Assembly (NCBI GenBank): GCA_949128115.1
Contig: OX421962.1
Coordinates: forward strand, 10,422,262 to 10,486,261
DNA from: Anaspis maculata
Lineage: Eukaryota; Arthropoda; Insecta; Coleoptera; Scraptiidae
DNA: 64,000 nucleotides
Direction of reading: 5' to 3'
Part shown: positions 1 to 8,965 of the stretch, piece after piece
Layout of the letters: the number at the start of each line of letters is the position of its first letter
Numbering within the stretch: position 1 is the first letter of the stretch
Position numbers and translations under genes: made by a program
The notes under the pieces: model-generated
What the model saw: the letters and a program-made list of their open reading frames with translations, nothing else
Told to the model about the DNA's origin: nothing
The model's database searches: none

Positions 1-524
1 TTCAGTTTCTAAGTTACAGGGTGTCAAAAAATTAGAGAAAAATATCTCTTTTTGCTATAACTTAGTAACTACTATTTTCACGAAAACCAAACTTGGTACG
101 ATTTATACACTATTAATTAGCTTCCATTTAGAATTCACCATCACTTTGTTGAAAAACCAGTGGCGTAGATATTAGGGTTATGCACCAATTAACCCTGAAT
201 CTTTGATAACATTTTTTGATTCCCAGGACAATTTTAAGCAAAAAAGGTACTCTTGGTCCGAAGCTATTAAGTCAATCATTTCCGAGAAAAACGGAATTTT
301 AATATAAAAAACATGAAAATCGATCATAACAATAAATTGACCGATGAAACTCTTGTAAGCTGCAGTATATTATCGAAAGTATTGAAATAACTGAAAAGAA
401 GACCTATTAGAAATGATTGCTTCTGTTCAGTATTACTTACACTAATTAAAAGATAATTTATTGAAAAATAAGTTGTCAATTTTTTTCCTAATTTTTTGAC
501 ACCCTGTAACTTGGAAACTGAAGC
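1..524. mobile_element. Small terminal-inverted-repeat element (MITE-like), left edge cut by window
   Basis: The first ~35 bases and bases ~489-524 are inverted copies of each other, with outer ends reading TTCAGTTTC and then the motif TTACAGGGTGTCAAAAAATT; only a few mismatches separate them. The ~450 bp between is AT-rich and has no credible ORF. The motif TA-CAGGGTG at the ends recurs in other inverted-repeat elements in this window. The inverted match extends about 14 bp outside TACAGGGTG, so the true end may lie outside that motif. No transposase is present, so it is non-autonomous. The family cannot be assigned from sequence alone; a Tc1/mariner-type TA insertion is one possibility. Confidence 0.7.
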
Positions 525-549
525 TCGAAAAAAAAAACAGTAATCATTG

Positions 550-1430
550 TTACATTGTCCACTTTGTTCTCGACTTTATTGGAAGCCAGGGTGGTCCATA
601 TTTACACCCAATCATCTCCCTGAGATACCAGTTTGTGGGCCTTACTGCCAGTGTGACGAATTCATGGCTTCTTGTCTCCTTGACAGCTCCTTTCGACAGC
701 TCGAAGGCAGATACCGCAAGGATGATAACATTTGTGTCACATGAGTAGACCATTAGTACCATTACCCTTGCACGGCCCTCCCGCGTGGCGTCCACTACGT
801 GACTCGGGTACCGGCCTCCTGATGATTACAAGATGCTAACCCACTCAGGTCGTCCCGGGTAGAGTTTGTTACGACGTTCGTCCCTCTTGTAGAGTACCAG
901 ACCACCTTTCCTGTCGTTGGAATACTGGCAGCGAGGACTCGAGAAGTTTTTTTTAGTTTTCTGGATCTTTCGGAAAGTCCTGCCACTTCTTGGGGATTTT
1001 ATAGTCGTGAGCGACACGCATCCTGATGCCCACACCCCTTCTATTTTTCATCTCTTGCGATCTTTTCAAAACTGTTCTCCGAGTATTTGAAAACAACCAG
1101 AAAATTGGCGATAGACATCGGCAACTTTATCCGTAGGCCGTAGTTGATTCGATACTTACGAGTCCCACACGATGTCCATCCGGGATACACACTGAGACTC
1201 TCTCTTGAGTTAGGGATAAAAGACATTGTCTCGAAAATTAGAAATAAATTCACAGGTTGGCACGTGGTTTCAACTTTCAACAGGTACATGAGTACCGCAC
1301 TGTCGAAAATCTTGGCGTTTACTTGCGGGGCTCTGTCTGGTCTAGCTGCCAGAAGGGGTGCAAGACACTCATTCATGAGGTCTGCCTTGTTTGTAACCCT
1401 CATATCATCATTGCTGAGAACCAAGGCTGG
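550..1430 (-). pseudogene. Decayed ORF of the PIN/FEN-like 'HEEADTR...DTDV' family
   Basis: On the minus strand a broken reading frame contains SCNHQEAGTR (~803-832) followed, after a frameshift, by RVMVLMVYSCDTNVIILAV (~700-760). This pair matches the order and spacing of the 'C.HEEADTR ... DTDVLVL' acidic motifs found in many repetitive, uncharacterised animal proteins thought to have a PIN/FEN-like nuclease fold. Upstream, PPALVLSNDDMR.TNKADLM (~1385-1440) matches the 'PPALF...MR...K..L' segment such proteins carry before the domain. The region has several frameshifts and stops and cannot make one protein. The EAG for EAD substitution would remove an acidic residue. The family match is recalled from motif pattern, not a database search. 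Confidence 0.55.
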
Positions 1431-1640
1431 TGGGAACTCTAAAATTTCGCGAGCAAAAAACTCTTGGGGATTTCCTGGTCGTTTGCTGAAGGATGCAACT
1501 CACACACCAAGAGGAGGACTGTCCTCCTTGAATGAGGACGGGTGGCAACCCTAGGGGCGGCGTGCCCTCATATGACAGACACACCGCAAACACAGGGACG
1601 CGCCGAGTGCTAAAAACGCACCAACCCCCCATTCCGCATC

Positions 1641-1927
1641 ACCGTTTCCCGCCCCGTAGCGTGCATAAGTAAGAAAGAGGGGGGGGGGGGAGTGAAACAA
1701 TGATATATTCCTATGTTTTTAAGTGTGCTGAATCCAACGAGACTCCTCCCGTCATCGTCCGACGCCTATTTCTCGTTCTACAGGCTGATATAGGTAGATA
1801 TGCAGAGTTTTCCCCTGGAAGGTAGTCAACCGCCCCTCCCCAGCCCTCTGACAGTATTGCAACCATGGCAACACTTCTTAAATGTTACCTTAGGTCATGT
1901 ACCATCAGTATGCAAGAGCTCAACCCG
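1641..1927. other. No gene seen; G-tract and gypsy 3' flank
   Basis: This gap holds a 14-base run of G beginning near 1679 and otherwise unremarkable sequence. It lies where the 3' part of the gypsy element on the minus strand would continue (integrase and 3' LTR), but I find no integrase motif and no copy of the 5' LTR features seen at 5576-5837, so the element is truncated here. Confidence 0.5.
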
Positions 1928-2164
1928 TCAGGAAAAAATGCAAGGTTTGTCCTGATATCGTGCACTAACGTCCTCACTATTAGGTTCTAAATTTTCTTTG
2001 ATCTCGTAGAGAAGTCTGAATAAATCTTTTTGAGAAAGTCTTGATAAATTGTCTACGGGCAATTTGATGAAATAGTATTTTCGATTAGTGACCTTTAAGC
2101 TGTTTTTGATAGTTAATGTTTCAGTTAGATTCAAATTTCTTTCTGTAGTACATGTATCTGCGAC
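1928..2164 (-). pseudogene. Continuation of gypsy pol frame after premature stop
   Basis: Beyond the TAA at 2165-2167 the pol frame continues without a shift for another 78 codons to a stop at 1928, giving residues such as NRKYYFIKLPVDNLSRLSQK and YQDKPCIF. One in-frame nonsense codon is the simplest explanation. The segment is hydrophilic and shows no integrase HHCC or DDE motif. It cannot be assigned a domain. Confidence 0.6.
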
Positions 2165-2872
2165 TTAAGTTGCAATATGGGGTGTATCCTCATTTTCATT
2201 ATTGGGAATGAATGCTATTATATTTTTGTGGTAAGCAAGTGTCACATAGTCGTTTGTCTCTTTTATTAAATCAAAATTTATTGAAGGTTGTTCGTTAATA
2301 AATCTGTCATATTCGATTTCGAATTCGTAGTCTGGATTTGCGTTGAAATCAATTAAGTCTGGTGTCTCGTTACGATTGATTATTGACTCATCTTCTTCAC
2401 CTGAAGATGAAGGTGGATTTGCTGTGATTGGATTTATTCTGATACGCGAAAGTGCATCAGCATTTTTATTTAATTTCCCAGCTTTGTGAATGATCTCTTT
2501 TTCTTCTAAATGAGGATGATCGAGCCTTAATTGGTTTAAAATATTTTGTTCTCGATCGATATTATTTGAGTGATTAGTAGTGACGTTGTAGTTATTCACG
2601 TTAAAGGTTTCGAAAGGTTCAAGAATTATTTCAGGAAGTTCAACTTCCTTGGTTTCATTGCTTGAGTTCAACATTGTAGTAATAATTTGGTTATCATTTA
2701 TCTTTACGATGGAATTAGGAATCTTTACTCCATTGATCTCTAGTTCAGGACATATAAAGGTTGAATCAGCATTATTATTTGAAAATGAATTTATTTTTAC
2801 TGGTAGTTGAACTACCTCGATCGTTCTAGGCGATATATGAAAAATTTTCTTCAAAGTAGTATTTGGTTCTTC

Positions 2873-3307
2873 GAACTCATAGATATAAACTTTAATCCGA
2901 CTATTATTGAAAATTTCTTTTATCATAGAAAGAACGTGCTTCCAGTTTAAGTTATCAAGACCGCATCCGAGCTTTGGCAGTGCTAATTCAGCGATTTGAT
3001 TTTCTTCGCATATAACCCGCAAGTTCATTAATGCTGTGTTGATAGAATTGTACGTGGGCTTATCTTGAAAGCGTTCCTTCGTGATAAGGTGAAAAATTTC
3101 TCGCGTTTCATTTACGCTCGAGAAAAAGGAATAAGCAACTTGTCCTACTATCTTTTGCTGAGCTAGCAGCTCGTCGGTATTGTGTGGATATTTTATTGCA
3201 ATTTTTCTTGCTAAGCCTTGGCCCATTTTAAAATCTTGAGACACTGCGTGCCCAATTGGAATGTTATTGGGTGCATCTAAAATGTCACCTCTTATGAATT
3301 CGATTGA
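2873..3307 (-). other. TARG1/OARD1-type macro domain inside gypsy pol
   Basis: Residues ~327-471 of the pol frame read as an ALC1/TARG1-class macro domain: an opening strand EFIRGDIL (329-336), GHAVSQDFKMGQGLA (345-359), LITKERFQDKPTY (400-412), ALPKLGCGLDNLNW (435-448), and a closing strand IKVYIYEF (464-471). In human TARG1 the catalytic lysine lies in the LITK-type motif and the catalytic aspartate in GCGLD. Both are present here (K403 and D444), so an ADP-ribosyl-glutamate hydrolase activity is plausible from family knowledge. Function in the element is unknown; countering host ADP-ribosylation is an inference. Confidence 0.8.
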
Positions 3308-3313
3308 AAATTG

Positions 3314-3730
3314 ATTAGAAAATCCATTTATTGGATTATTATTATTAGAGAGACTCACGGCGGAGCTCGAAGAATTCCCGAAGGAAGTATTTAAATGATT
3401 CTTATCTGAATCGACCCTAAGGCTATTATTTGCCTCGGAAATATTTATTCTTTGATTCTCTACTTTGAGAGAAGTATTTTTATTAGAAGATCCATTTATA
3501 GGATTATTATTATTAGAGAAACTCACGGCGGAGCTCGAAGAATTCCCGAAGGAAGTATTTAAATGATTCTTATCTGAATCGACCCTAAGGCTATTATTTG
3601 CCTCGGAAATATTTATTCTTTGATTCTCTACTTTGAGAGAAGTATTTTTATTAGAAGATCCATTTATAGGATCATTATTATTATTAGAGAGACTCACGGC
3701 GGAGCTCGAATGGTTCCCGAAGGAAGTATT
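3314..3730 (-). repeat. In-frame 168-bp tandem repeat within pol
   Basis: A 56-residue unit beginning NTSFGN.SSSAVS and ending VDSDKNHL occurs at residues 186-242, 243-298 and, truncated, 299-324. The DNA copies are almost identical, differing at a few bases plus one extra codon (NNNND) in the first. Near identity at the nucleotide level shows recent expansion. The unit is low in hydrophobics and probably disordered, acting as a linker between protease and macro domain. Confidence 0.9.
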
Positions 3731-4320
3731 TGATTTTTTAAATGAATTAGTATCGACTTGGATTGAACACTTTGGTTCTATTGCTTTTTTAGCAATTCTA
3801 AGATCCACAGAGGGAGTATGAAATTGTCGATTTTCTTCGTTGATTATACGCGGTTTATGTACCGGGTTTCTTGTATTATTTTTATTAATGGATTCACAAT
3901 GATTTAAAGTAGTGAGAGAAGTATCACCGTTCCTTGCATAGGAAAATAATTGAATTTCAGGATAGTCTTGAATTGAACAAAATAGTTTTCTTTTAGGAAA
4001 ATCGATAACACAATTGAAATTTAAAATAAAATCCATACCCAAAATTCCGTCGAATAATCCAAAGTCGATAGGTGCAACATGCATTGTGTGCGAATTGAAT
4101 TTACCGACTTGGTATTCGTAAACATGACTGGAAAGTACGGGAATATTTTCAATCCCGGTTATATGAATATCTTTGCTTTGGATTTTACTTTCGGGTGAAA
4201 TAATATTTGGGTGAATCAAACTGATAGAGGCACCACTGTCTAAAAGAAGTTTAAAATTATTTTTTGTGTCTAGAATATAAAACATTTTGTGTTGGCTATC
4301 ATTGGACTTTGCATTTAAAA

Positions 4321-5269
4321 TTACATTTCGGACTCGCTCACGTGCGTCTGGGTTATAGGAGATTGGACGTCCGAGGGATCCAACTCCGCATCTTCGTTTT
4401 TTAAATAATTTACGCGAGGAGCGGGATTGTTTGAGAAATTATTGTTTGGTCGATTTTGAAAATTACTTTGACCTGAAAAATTTCTATTTTGAGGATTTGC
4501 ATTATTGTGACTCGAATTATTTATTCTTCTGAAGCAATTTACTATTAAATGACCAGGTTTTTTGCAGTAATTGCAGAATTTCGCGTCTGGTCGTGGATTT
4601 GGATTATGAGCATAATTGCATAACATGTTGGTTATGGTAATTTTGTCGTGGAAAGCTTTTAAATGTTTTCGTATTGTTTTGACTGCTGCGCGTTGATCTT
4701 AGGTATGCAATATTTTCTTCCTCAAGTATTAGTTGGGCGGCTTCGCTAATGGATAATGGTTTTTGTGCTCTTATTAATTGACCTAAGGGGTCATTTAATC
4801 CGGCTAATAAAGTTTTCAGTCCGATCTTTTCGTGTGACTCGATTAAAGTGTTTTTATGTAATGGGTCAATTTCGTCGTCGAGTCGAACACTCGACCTTAA
4901 TTTTGTTAATAAGTTTTCTATTTTTGTTACGAAGCTTCGCGCTGTTTCAGTCGTTTTTTGGAAAGAATTTGTGAGGTCTCTGACGAGAGCTTCGGTATCC
5001 CTACAATCGCCAAAGTGGCCTATTAAAAGGGGCCTTATTGCTTCCCAGGTTGTTAGATTCCTCGAGGATATGAAAGTTTTAGCTTTTCCAGTTAGTTTGG
5101 ATTTAATTAGGAAAACAAGGACATTTTCTTGTCCTTCTTCGATGTTTTCCGTTGCAAAATTACATGCTTCTATAAAATCATTCAGTAAGGCTTGTTCGCC
5201 ATCGAATGAGGGAATTAAATCTCTAAGATCTCTCAAAGAGAGTTGAATTTCGTTATCACCTTCAGCCAT
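4321..5269 (-). pseudogene. gag: Gypsy gag, split by a one-base frameshift
   Basis: The first part (ATG at 5269 to 4604, 221 aa) starts MAEGDNEIQLSLRDLRDLIP and has the helical, charged character of a Ty3/gypsy capsid, with conserved-looking W.AIRPLLIGHFGDCRDTEAL (residues ~74-93). The second part (4626-4321) continues in another frame with a CX2CX4HX4C zinc knuckle, CNYCKKPGHLIVNC, then an asparagine-rich tail. The two frames differ by one base near 4604-4630, so the ancestral gag was continuous. Capsid assembly and RNA packaging would have been its role. The gag stop at 4321 lies inside the open pol frame. Confidence 0.85.
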
Positions 5270-5557
5270 TTCGAATTATCACAGGTAAATAATATAATAT
5301 CAATACACTAAACAAGATAAAAAGGATATAAAATGGAAAGGGGAATACCCCGAAACAAACAATGATGATTATAAAAATAAGTAGACTTACTACTTGATGG
5401 AAATCGTTGCCGTCGGAGAACTTCAGGACAGGTTCCGCTGGAGCTTCCTTGGTTTGATTACAGATGTAGGCTGCTAGGCTGAAGTGCTGGAGCACACCAC
5501 TTAACACTTTTTTACGTATAAAATTTTCAAAAATTATTTGTGCCAAATGGGCCTAGC

Positions 5558-5575
5558 ATCCTACCGACTGCGCCA
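5558..5575 (-). promoter_or_regulatory. tRNA primer-binding site
   Basis: On the minus strand, just downstream of the LTR-like sequence, lies TGGCGCAGTCGGTAGGAT. It starts with TGG, complementary to the CCA end of a tRNA, as gypsy primer-binding sites do. Drosophila 17.6/297-type elements use a similar site assigned to a serine tRNA; that identity is recalled, not verified here. Confidence 0.7.
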
Positions 5576-5837
5576 TTTTTACGTGTTTGTTTTTGAAAAT
5601 GCCTTTTTTAAAAAAAATTAACTTTATTAAACTGTGAAATAATTTAATTCGTACAAGTTTTTGAACGTAATAACGGATCGACAATTTATGCGTGCGACGT
5701 GCACTCGTTCATGATACAGAGAATTGTGTTATGCGCTAACTGCATGAAGTCGTATATATAAACAGCAGGTGCTAAGTAAGCAAAACTAATCTTATTCATG
5801 ACGAGGTCGTAACAAAAGTCGCAAGCAATGCAGGCGT
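5576..5837 (-). repeat. Probable 5' LTR of the gypsy element (partial)
   Basis: Read on the minus strand this segment has TTTATATATA (~5754-5763), an initiator-like CAGTTAGCG about 20-25 bases on, and AATAAA (~5630) followed by T- and A-rich sequence up to the primer-binding site. That is the U3-R-U5 layout of an insect LTR. Its outer end runs into the inverted repeat at 5813, and no second copy exists on the other side of the element, so LTR status rests on position and signals. Confidence 0.55.
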
Positions 5838-8469
5838 CGTATACAGGGTGTCGTATAGAAAAAAAGTAAAAAAATCGTATATCATTAACCAAACCAAATG
5901 GATTCACGTGAACAGGCATACATATTCACAATATATTACCCATCAAGGAAAGGTGAACGGTTTTGGAAAATCTTGAGCGACTCCTGAATTATTCAGGAAA
6001 AACTGAGTTTTTGTCTGAATATTTTCTTTCTCGGTGAATTAGTGAATTTTCAAGATATCGAAGTGCAACTTGGTAGTTCTATGGCCAGTATGGTCATAAA
6101 TCAAAAACGATTAGGAGCCAAATGCAAGACCTGTCATTTCCAGAAATAAGACAGTGAACTTTTTTTTCTTCGCGACCGCCATCTTGAATCCCCGTTTCAC
6201 TCAACAGTTGAAAAAGTGACAACTGAATGTAAGATAGATGACATCCAGTCACCCCATTATGAAAAAGATAGCCTTGAAGCAGGGTAAGGGTCTCTTCATC
6301 GAGAAAACAGCTTTACGCTTTACCCAAGGATTTCATGGTAATACGCATTTGCAGCGCCTGTAATGGCTAATCAGAGATTTGAAAGAGCAGAGTGAGCTCT
6401 TTGTCACAATTCTACATTCATTATGAGCTGAATCACCAAAATTCATGATGATCGGTTCTAAGGTAAATTTTTGGTGGCCTGCTGAACCAAATATGTGGCG
6501 CTTTTTGGTGAAAAATGCAAAAAAAATCGAGCAATCATCGTCATGTCATCCCTCACTAAGAGAAGGCTATTGCAAAAACTGAAACTAATCAACGCTGAAA
6601 TGTTTTGGAAGAGTCAACCCTATAATCTTGAGCAATAAAATGTTGGACACATGCGTCCCTTTGTTAGAGAGAAGACATGAGAGACTTGCATGCAGAAAGT
6701 TTTTTCCAAGTTCTGAGCTACGTATTGTTTTCAGAAAGCTACCAAAATTTTGTCTCTGGACCGATGATGATGAATTTTGGTACTAATAGCGTGTTCCGAT
6801 TTGTGTAAATTTTACCCGGTAAATTTGACGTTAGTAAAATTTACCTGACAGCATTTCGGAACGCAAGCGGTAAACAGGGGCGGTAAATTAAATTGAGGTT
6901 GAGTGACGTGCTACCAAATCTGAAAGTCTGCAGATCAGATCAGGGATGACACGGAAGCAGATGCATCTAGATTCTTATTAGGTACTGGAATTTGAGGCAG
7001 AACCAGGGCAGAACAAGAAAATGGTCTTCCTGAATAACCAGTGAATCGACAAGCAAATGATAAATGGAGGCAAAGAGCACATGGCCAGCAAAAAAGAGAC
7101 AAGATCGCATGCGCCTTAGAAACATTGTTCATCTGATCTTTTGGTTACAGTGCTGGAAGGGGTTGTTCGGCTGGCTGAGGTGCTGAAGCAGTGCGTAGGA
7201 AACCGTTTTGTTTTCAGTATCACGACATACATTGTCTGCATCTCGGAAATTCTTTTGGTTGCGGTGTTGCGGTGCTGGAAGGAGTTGTTCGGCTGGCTGT
7301 AGCAGTAAAGCGTAGGACATCGTTTTCAATGTCACGATCTGTAATATTACTGCCAATAGCGTCACATTTACTGAGAATCACTGAGCTCCTACACGCGGTA
7401 CAAGGCTGACACGCGGTAAACTTCTGTGAAATTCACCGCGTCCCGTTTTATAATTTGACAGCGGTAATTTTTACAATTGTAAAATTTACCTCAAATCGGA
7501 ACACGCTATAAATCTCAAAATGGATGTAATATTGTTGATCATCAACTTTTGGTGGGTTTCTGAATGAAATATGTGAATGAGAATTTTGAATTTTTTTTCT
7601 GCATGCACGCCTTCCATGTCTTCTCTTTGGCAACCGGACGCATGTGTTCAACATTTATTGGCTCAAGAATATAGGCTTCAATCTCACAAAACATTTCAGC
7701 GTTGATTTGTTTCAGTTTTTGCAACAGCCTTCTCTTCGTGAGGGATAACAAGATAAAGATAGCCCGATTTTTTTTGCATTTCTCACCAAAACGCGCCACC
7801 TATTTTGTTCAGCAAGCCATCAAGAGTTTACCTTTGGACCGATCATCATAAATTTTTGTAATTCAGCTCAAAATGAATGTAGGATTGTGACAAAGAACGC
7901 ACTCTGCTCTTTCAAAATTCTCATTAGCCATCACAGGCGCTGCAAATGCGTATCACCATGAAAACCTTGGGTGACAATGTTTTCTCGATGAAGACACCCT
8001 CACCTTGCTTCAAGGCCATCTTTTTCGTAATAGGGTGACTGGATGCTAACATTCTCACATTCGACTGTCACTTTTCCAACTGTTGAGTAAAACGGAGATT
8101 CAAGATGGCGGTGACGAAGAAAAAAAGTTGACTGTCTTACTTCTGGAAATAGCAGGCCCTGCATTTTGCTCCTGATCGTCTTTTATTTATGACAATACTC
8201 GCCGTAAACTCACCAAGTTGCACTCTGAAATCTTGAAAATTCACTGATTTACCGAGAAATAAAATATTTAGAAGAAAATTCAGTTTTTCGGAATATTTCT
8301 GGAACAGCTCAAGATTTTTCAGAACTGTTGACTTTTCTTTGATGGGTAATATATTGTGGATATATGTGCCTACTCACGTGAATCCATCTGGTTCGGTTGA
8401 TGATATACGAATTTTGAACTTTTTTTCTATACGACACCCTGTATACGGCGCCTGCATCACTTACGACTT
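5813..8469. mobile_element. 2.66-kb imperfect palindrome (foldback element)
   Basis: Bases ~5813-6780 and ~7510-8469 are inverted copies of each other, roughly 950 bp per arm, with scattered substitutions and small indels. The ends include GTATACAGGGTGTCGTATAG and its complement. Both arms contain a GCCATCTTGAAT or AAGATGGCGG motif (6179, 8103). The loop holds a separate element (6787-7508). The inverted match runs ~25 bp outside the CAGGGTG motif on both sides, into LTR-like sequence on the left. No protein is encoded; ORFs here are chance. Confidence 0.85.
6787..7508. mobile_element. TIR element nested in the palindrome loop
   Basis: The ends are TAGCGTGTTCCGATTT (6787-6802) and its exact complement AAATCGGAACACGCTA (7493-7508), and the subterminal GTAAATTTTAC also appears on both sides. 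If TA is the target duplication, the element proper is 6789-7506. Inside is a ~115-130 bp direct repeat (GCTGGAAGG-GTTGTTCGGCTGGCTG at ~7150 and ~7275). It has no transposase. Confidence 0.75.
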
Positions 8470-8965
8470 TGGCTCCTGATCTTAATCGGTCAAACATGGT
8501 CTCGGAAACAGGTATGCCAAGTGGCATTGCTTGTTATGGAAGTGAAGGGTGTCCCATAAATTTTGACCTTAGCGTCCGGACTATCAGTGGAAATGGTCTA
8601 TTGGCTTCGATCGGTCGAGATTTCCCTGAATCCCGCCCTGTCCTAGCGGCACAAAATTTTGACGTTGACAACCTTGAAACGTCAAAATTCCTCATGACAG
8701 AACAATAATGCGCAAGCGCTCTCCTTCTCCAAGAGAGTGTCACCGCTGGAAGGGCAAAAGCACTTTTCCTCGTCGTCATTTGAAAATTTCGCAAAGCCCT
8801 GCATAAATATCTAGTGTCACGCGAAGAGTTCTCCATCAGATGGCGGCGATATTCCTGAAAAACCTCGTAAGTTCCGTATGTTGTCCCCTTTGAAAATCCT
8901 CCGCCTCTTTTTTTCGCACACATTTACCGCCGCGAGCGTCCCTTGCATGCCCTAACAAACTCAAA
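8470..8965. other. 5' flank and probable promoter region of IDH3A
   Basis: No gene is evident between the palindrome and the IDH3A start codon. GC content rises toward the start (8900-8965), as expected for a housekeeping 5' end. I cannot place the transcription start; no convincing TATA box is seen. Confidence 0.4.

Larger units (their letters stand above)
2165..4285 (-). pseudogene. pol: Gypsy pol polyprotein: protease, repeat block, macro domain, RT deleted
   Basis: An open frame of 706 codons from an ATG at 4285; in the element the frame would be entered from gag, since it is open upstream. Residues ~10-110 are a retropepsin-like aspartic protease with DSGAS at 16-20 and GILGMDF at 80-86. 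Residues 186-324 are a 56-residue asparagine/serine-rich unit repeated two and a half times. Residues ~327-471 are a macro domain. Residues ~583-595 (NQLRLDHPHLEEKE) look like the linker that normally precedes reverse transcriptase, and are joined directly to HKAGKLNKNADALSR (600-614), the segment that normally ends RNase H. All RT and most RNase H are therefore removed in frame. After the TAA at 2165-2167 the same frame stays open to 1928. Not functional as a retrotransposon polymerase. Confidence 0.85.
1928..5837 (-). mobile_element. Defective Ty3/gypsy LTR retrotransposon carrying a macro domain
   Basis: Read on the minus strand the order is LTR-like sequence (5837-5576), primer-binding site (5575-5558), gag (5269-4321), then pol (4285-1928). 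Gag and pol overlap in the arrangement expected for -1 ribosomal frameshifting: the pol frame is open through the end of gag and lies one base back from the gag frame. The element is dead: gag has a one-base frameshift, pol has a premature TAA, reverse transcriptase, most of RNase H and integrase are missing, and no 3' LTR is visible. The unusual cargo is a TARG1-like macro domain between protease and the deletion point. The high content of the palindrome at 5813-8469 abuts or interrupts the outer LTR. Confidence 0.85.

Noticed and set aside
5262..5546. 94-aa minus-strand ORF with a hydrophobic stretch upstream of gag
   Set aside because: It lies in the gypsy leader between the primer-binding site and gag and shares no known domain; the hydrophobic run reflects T-rich DNA.
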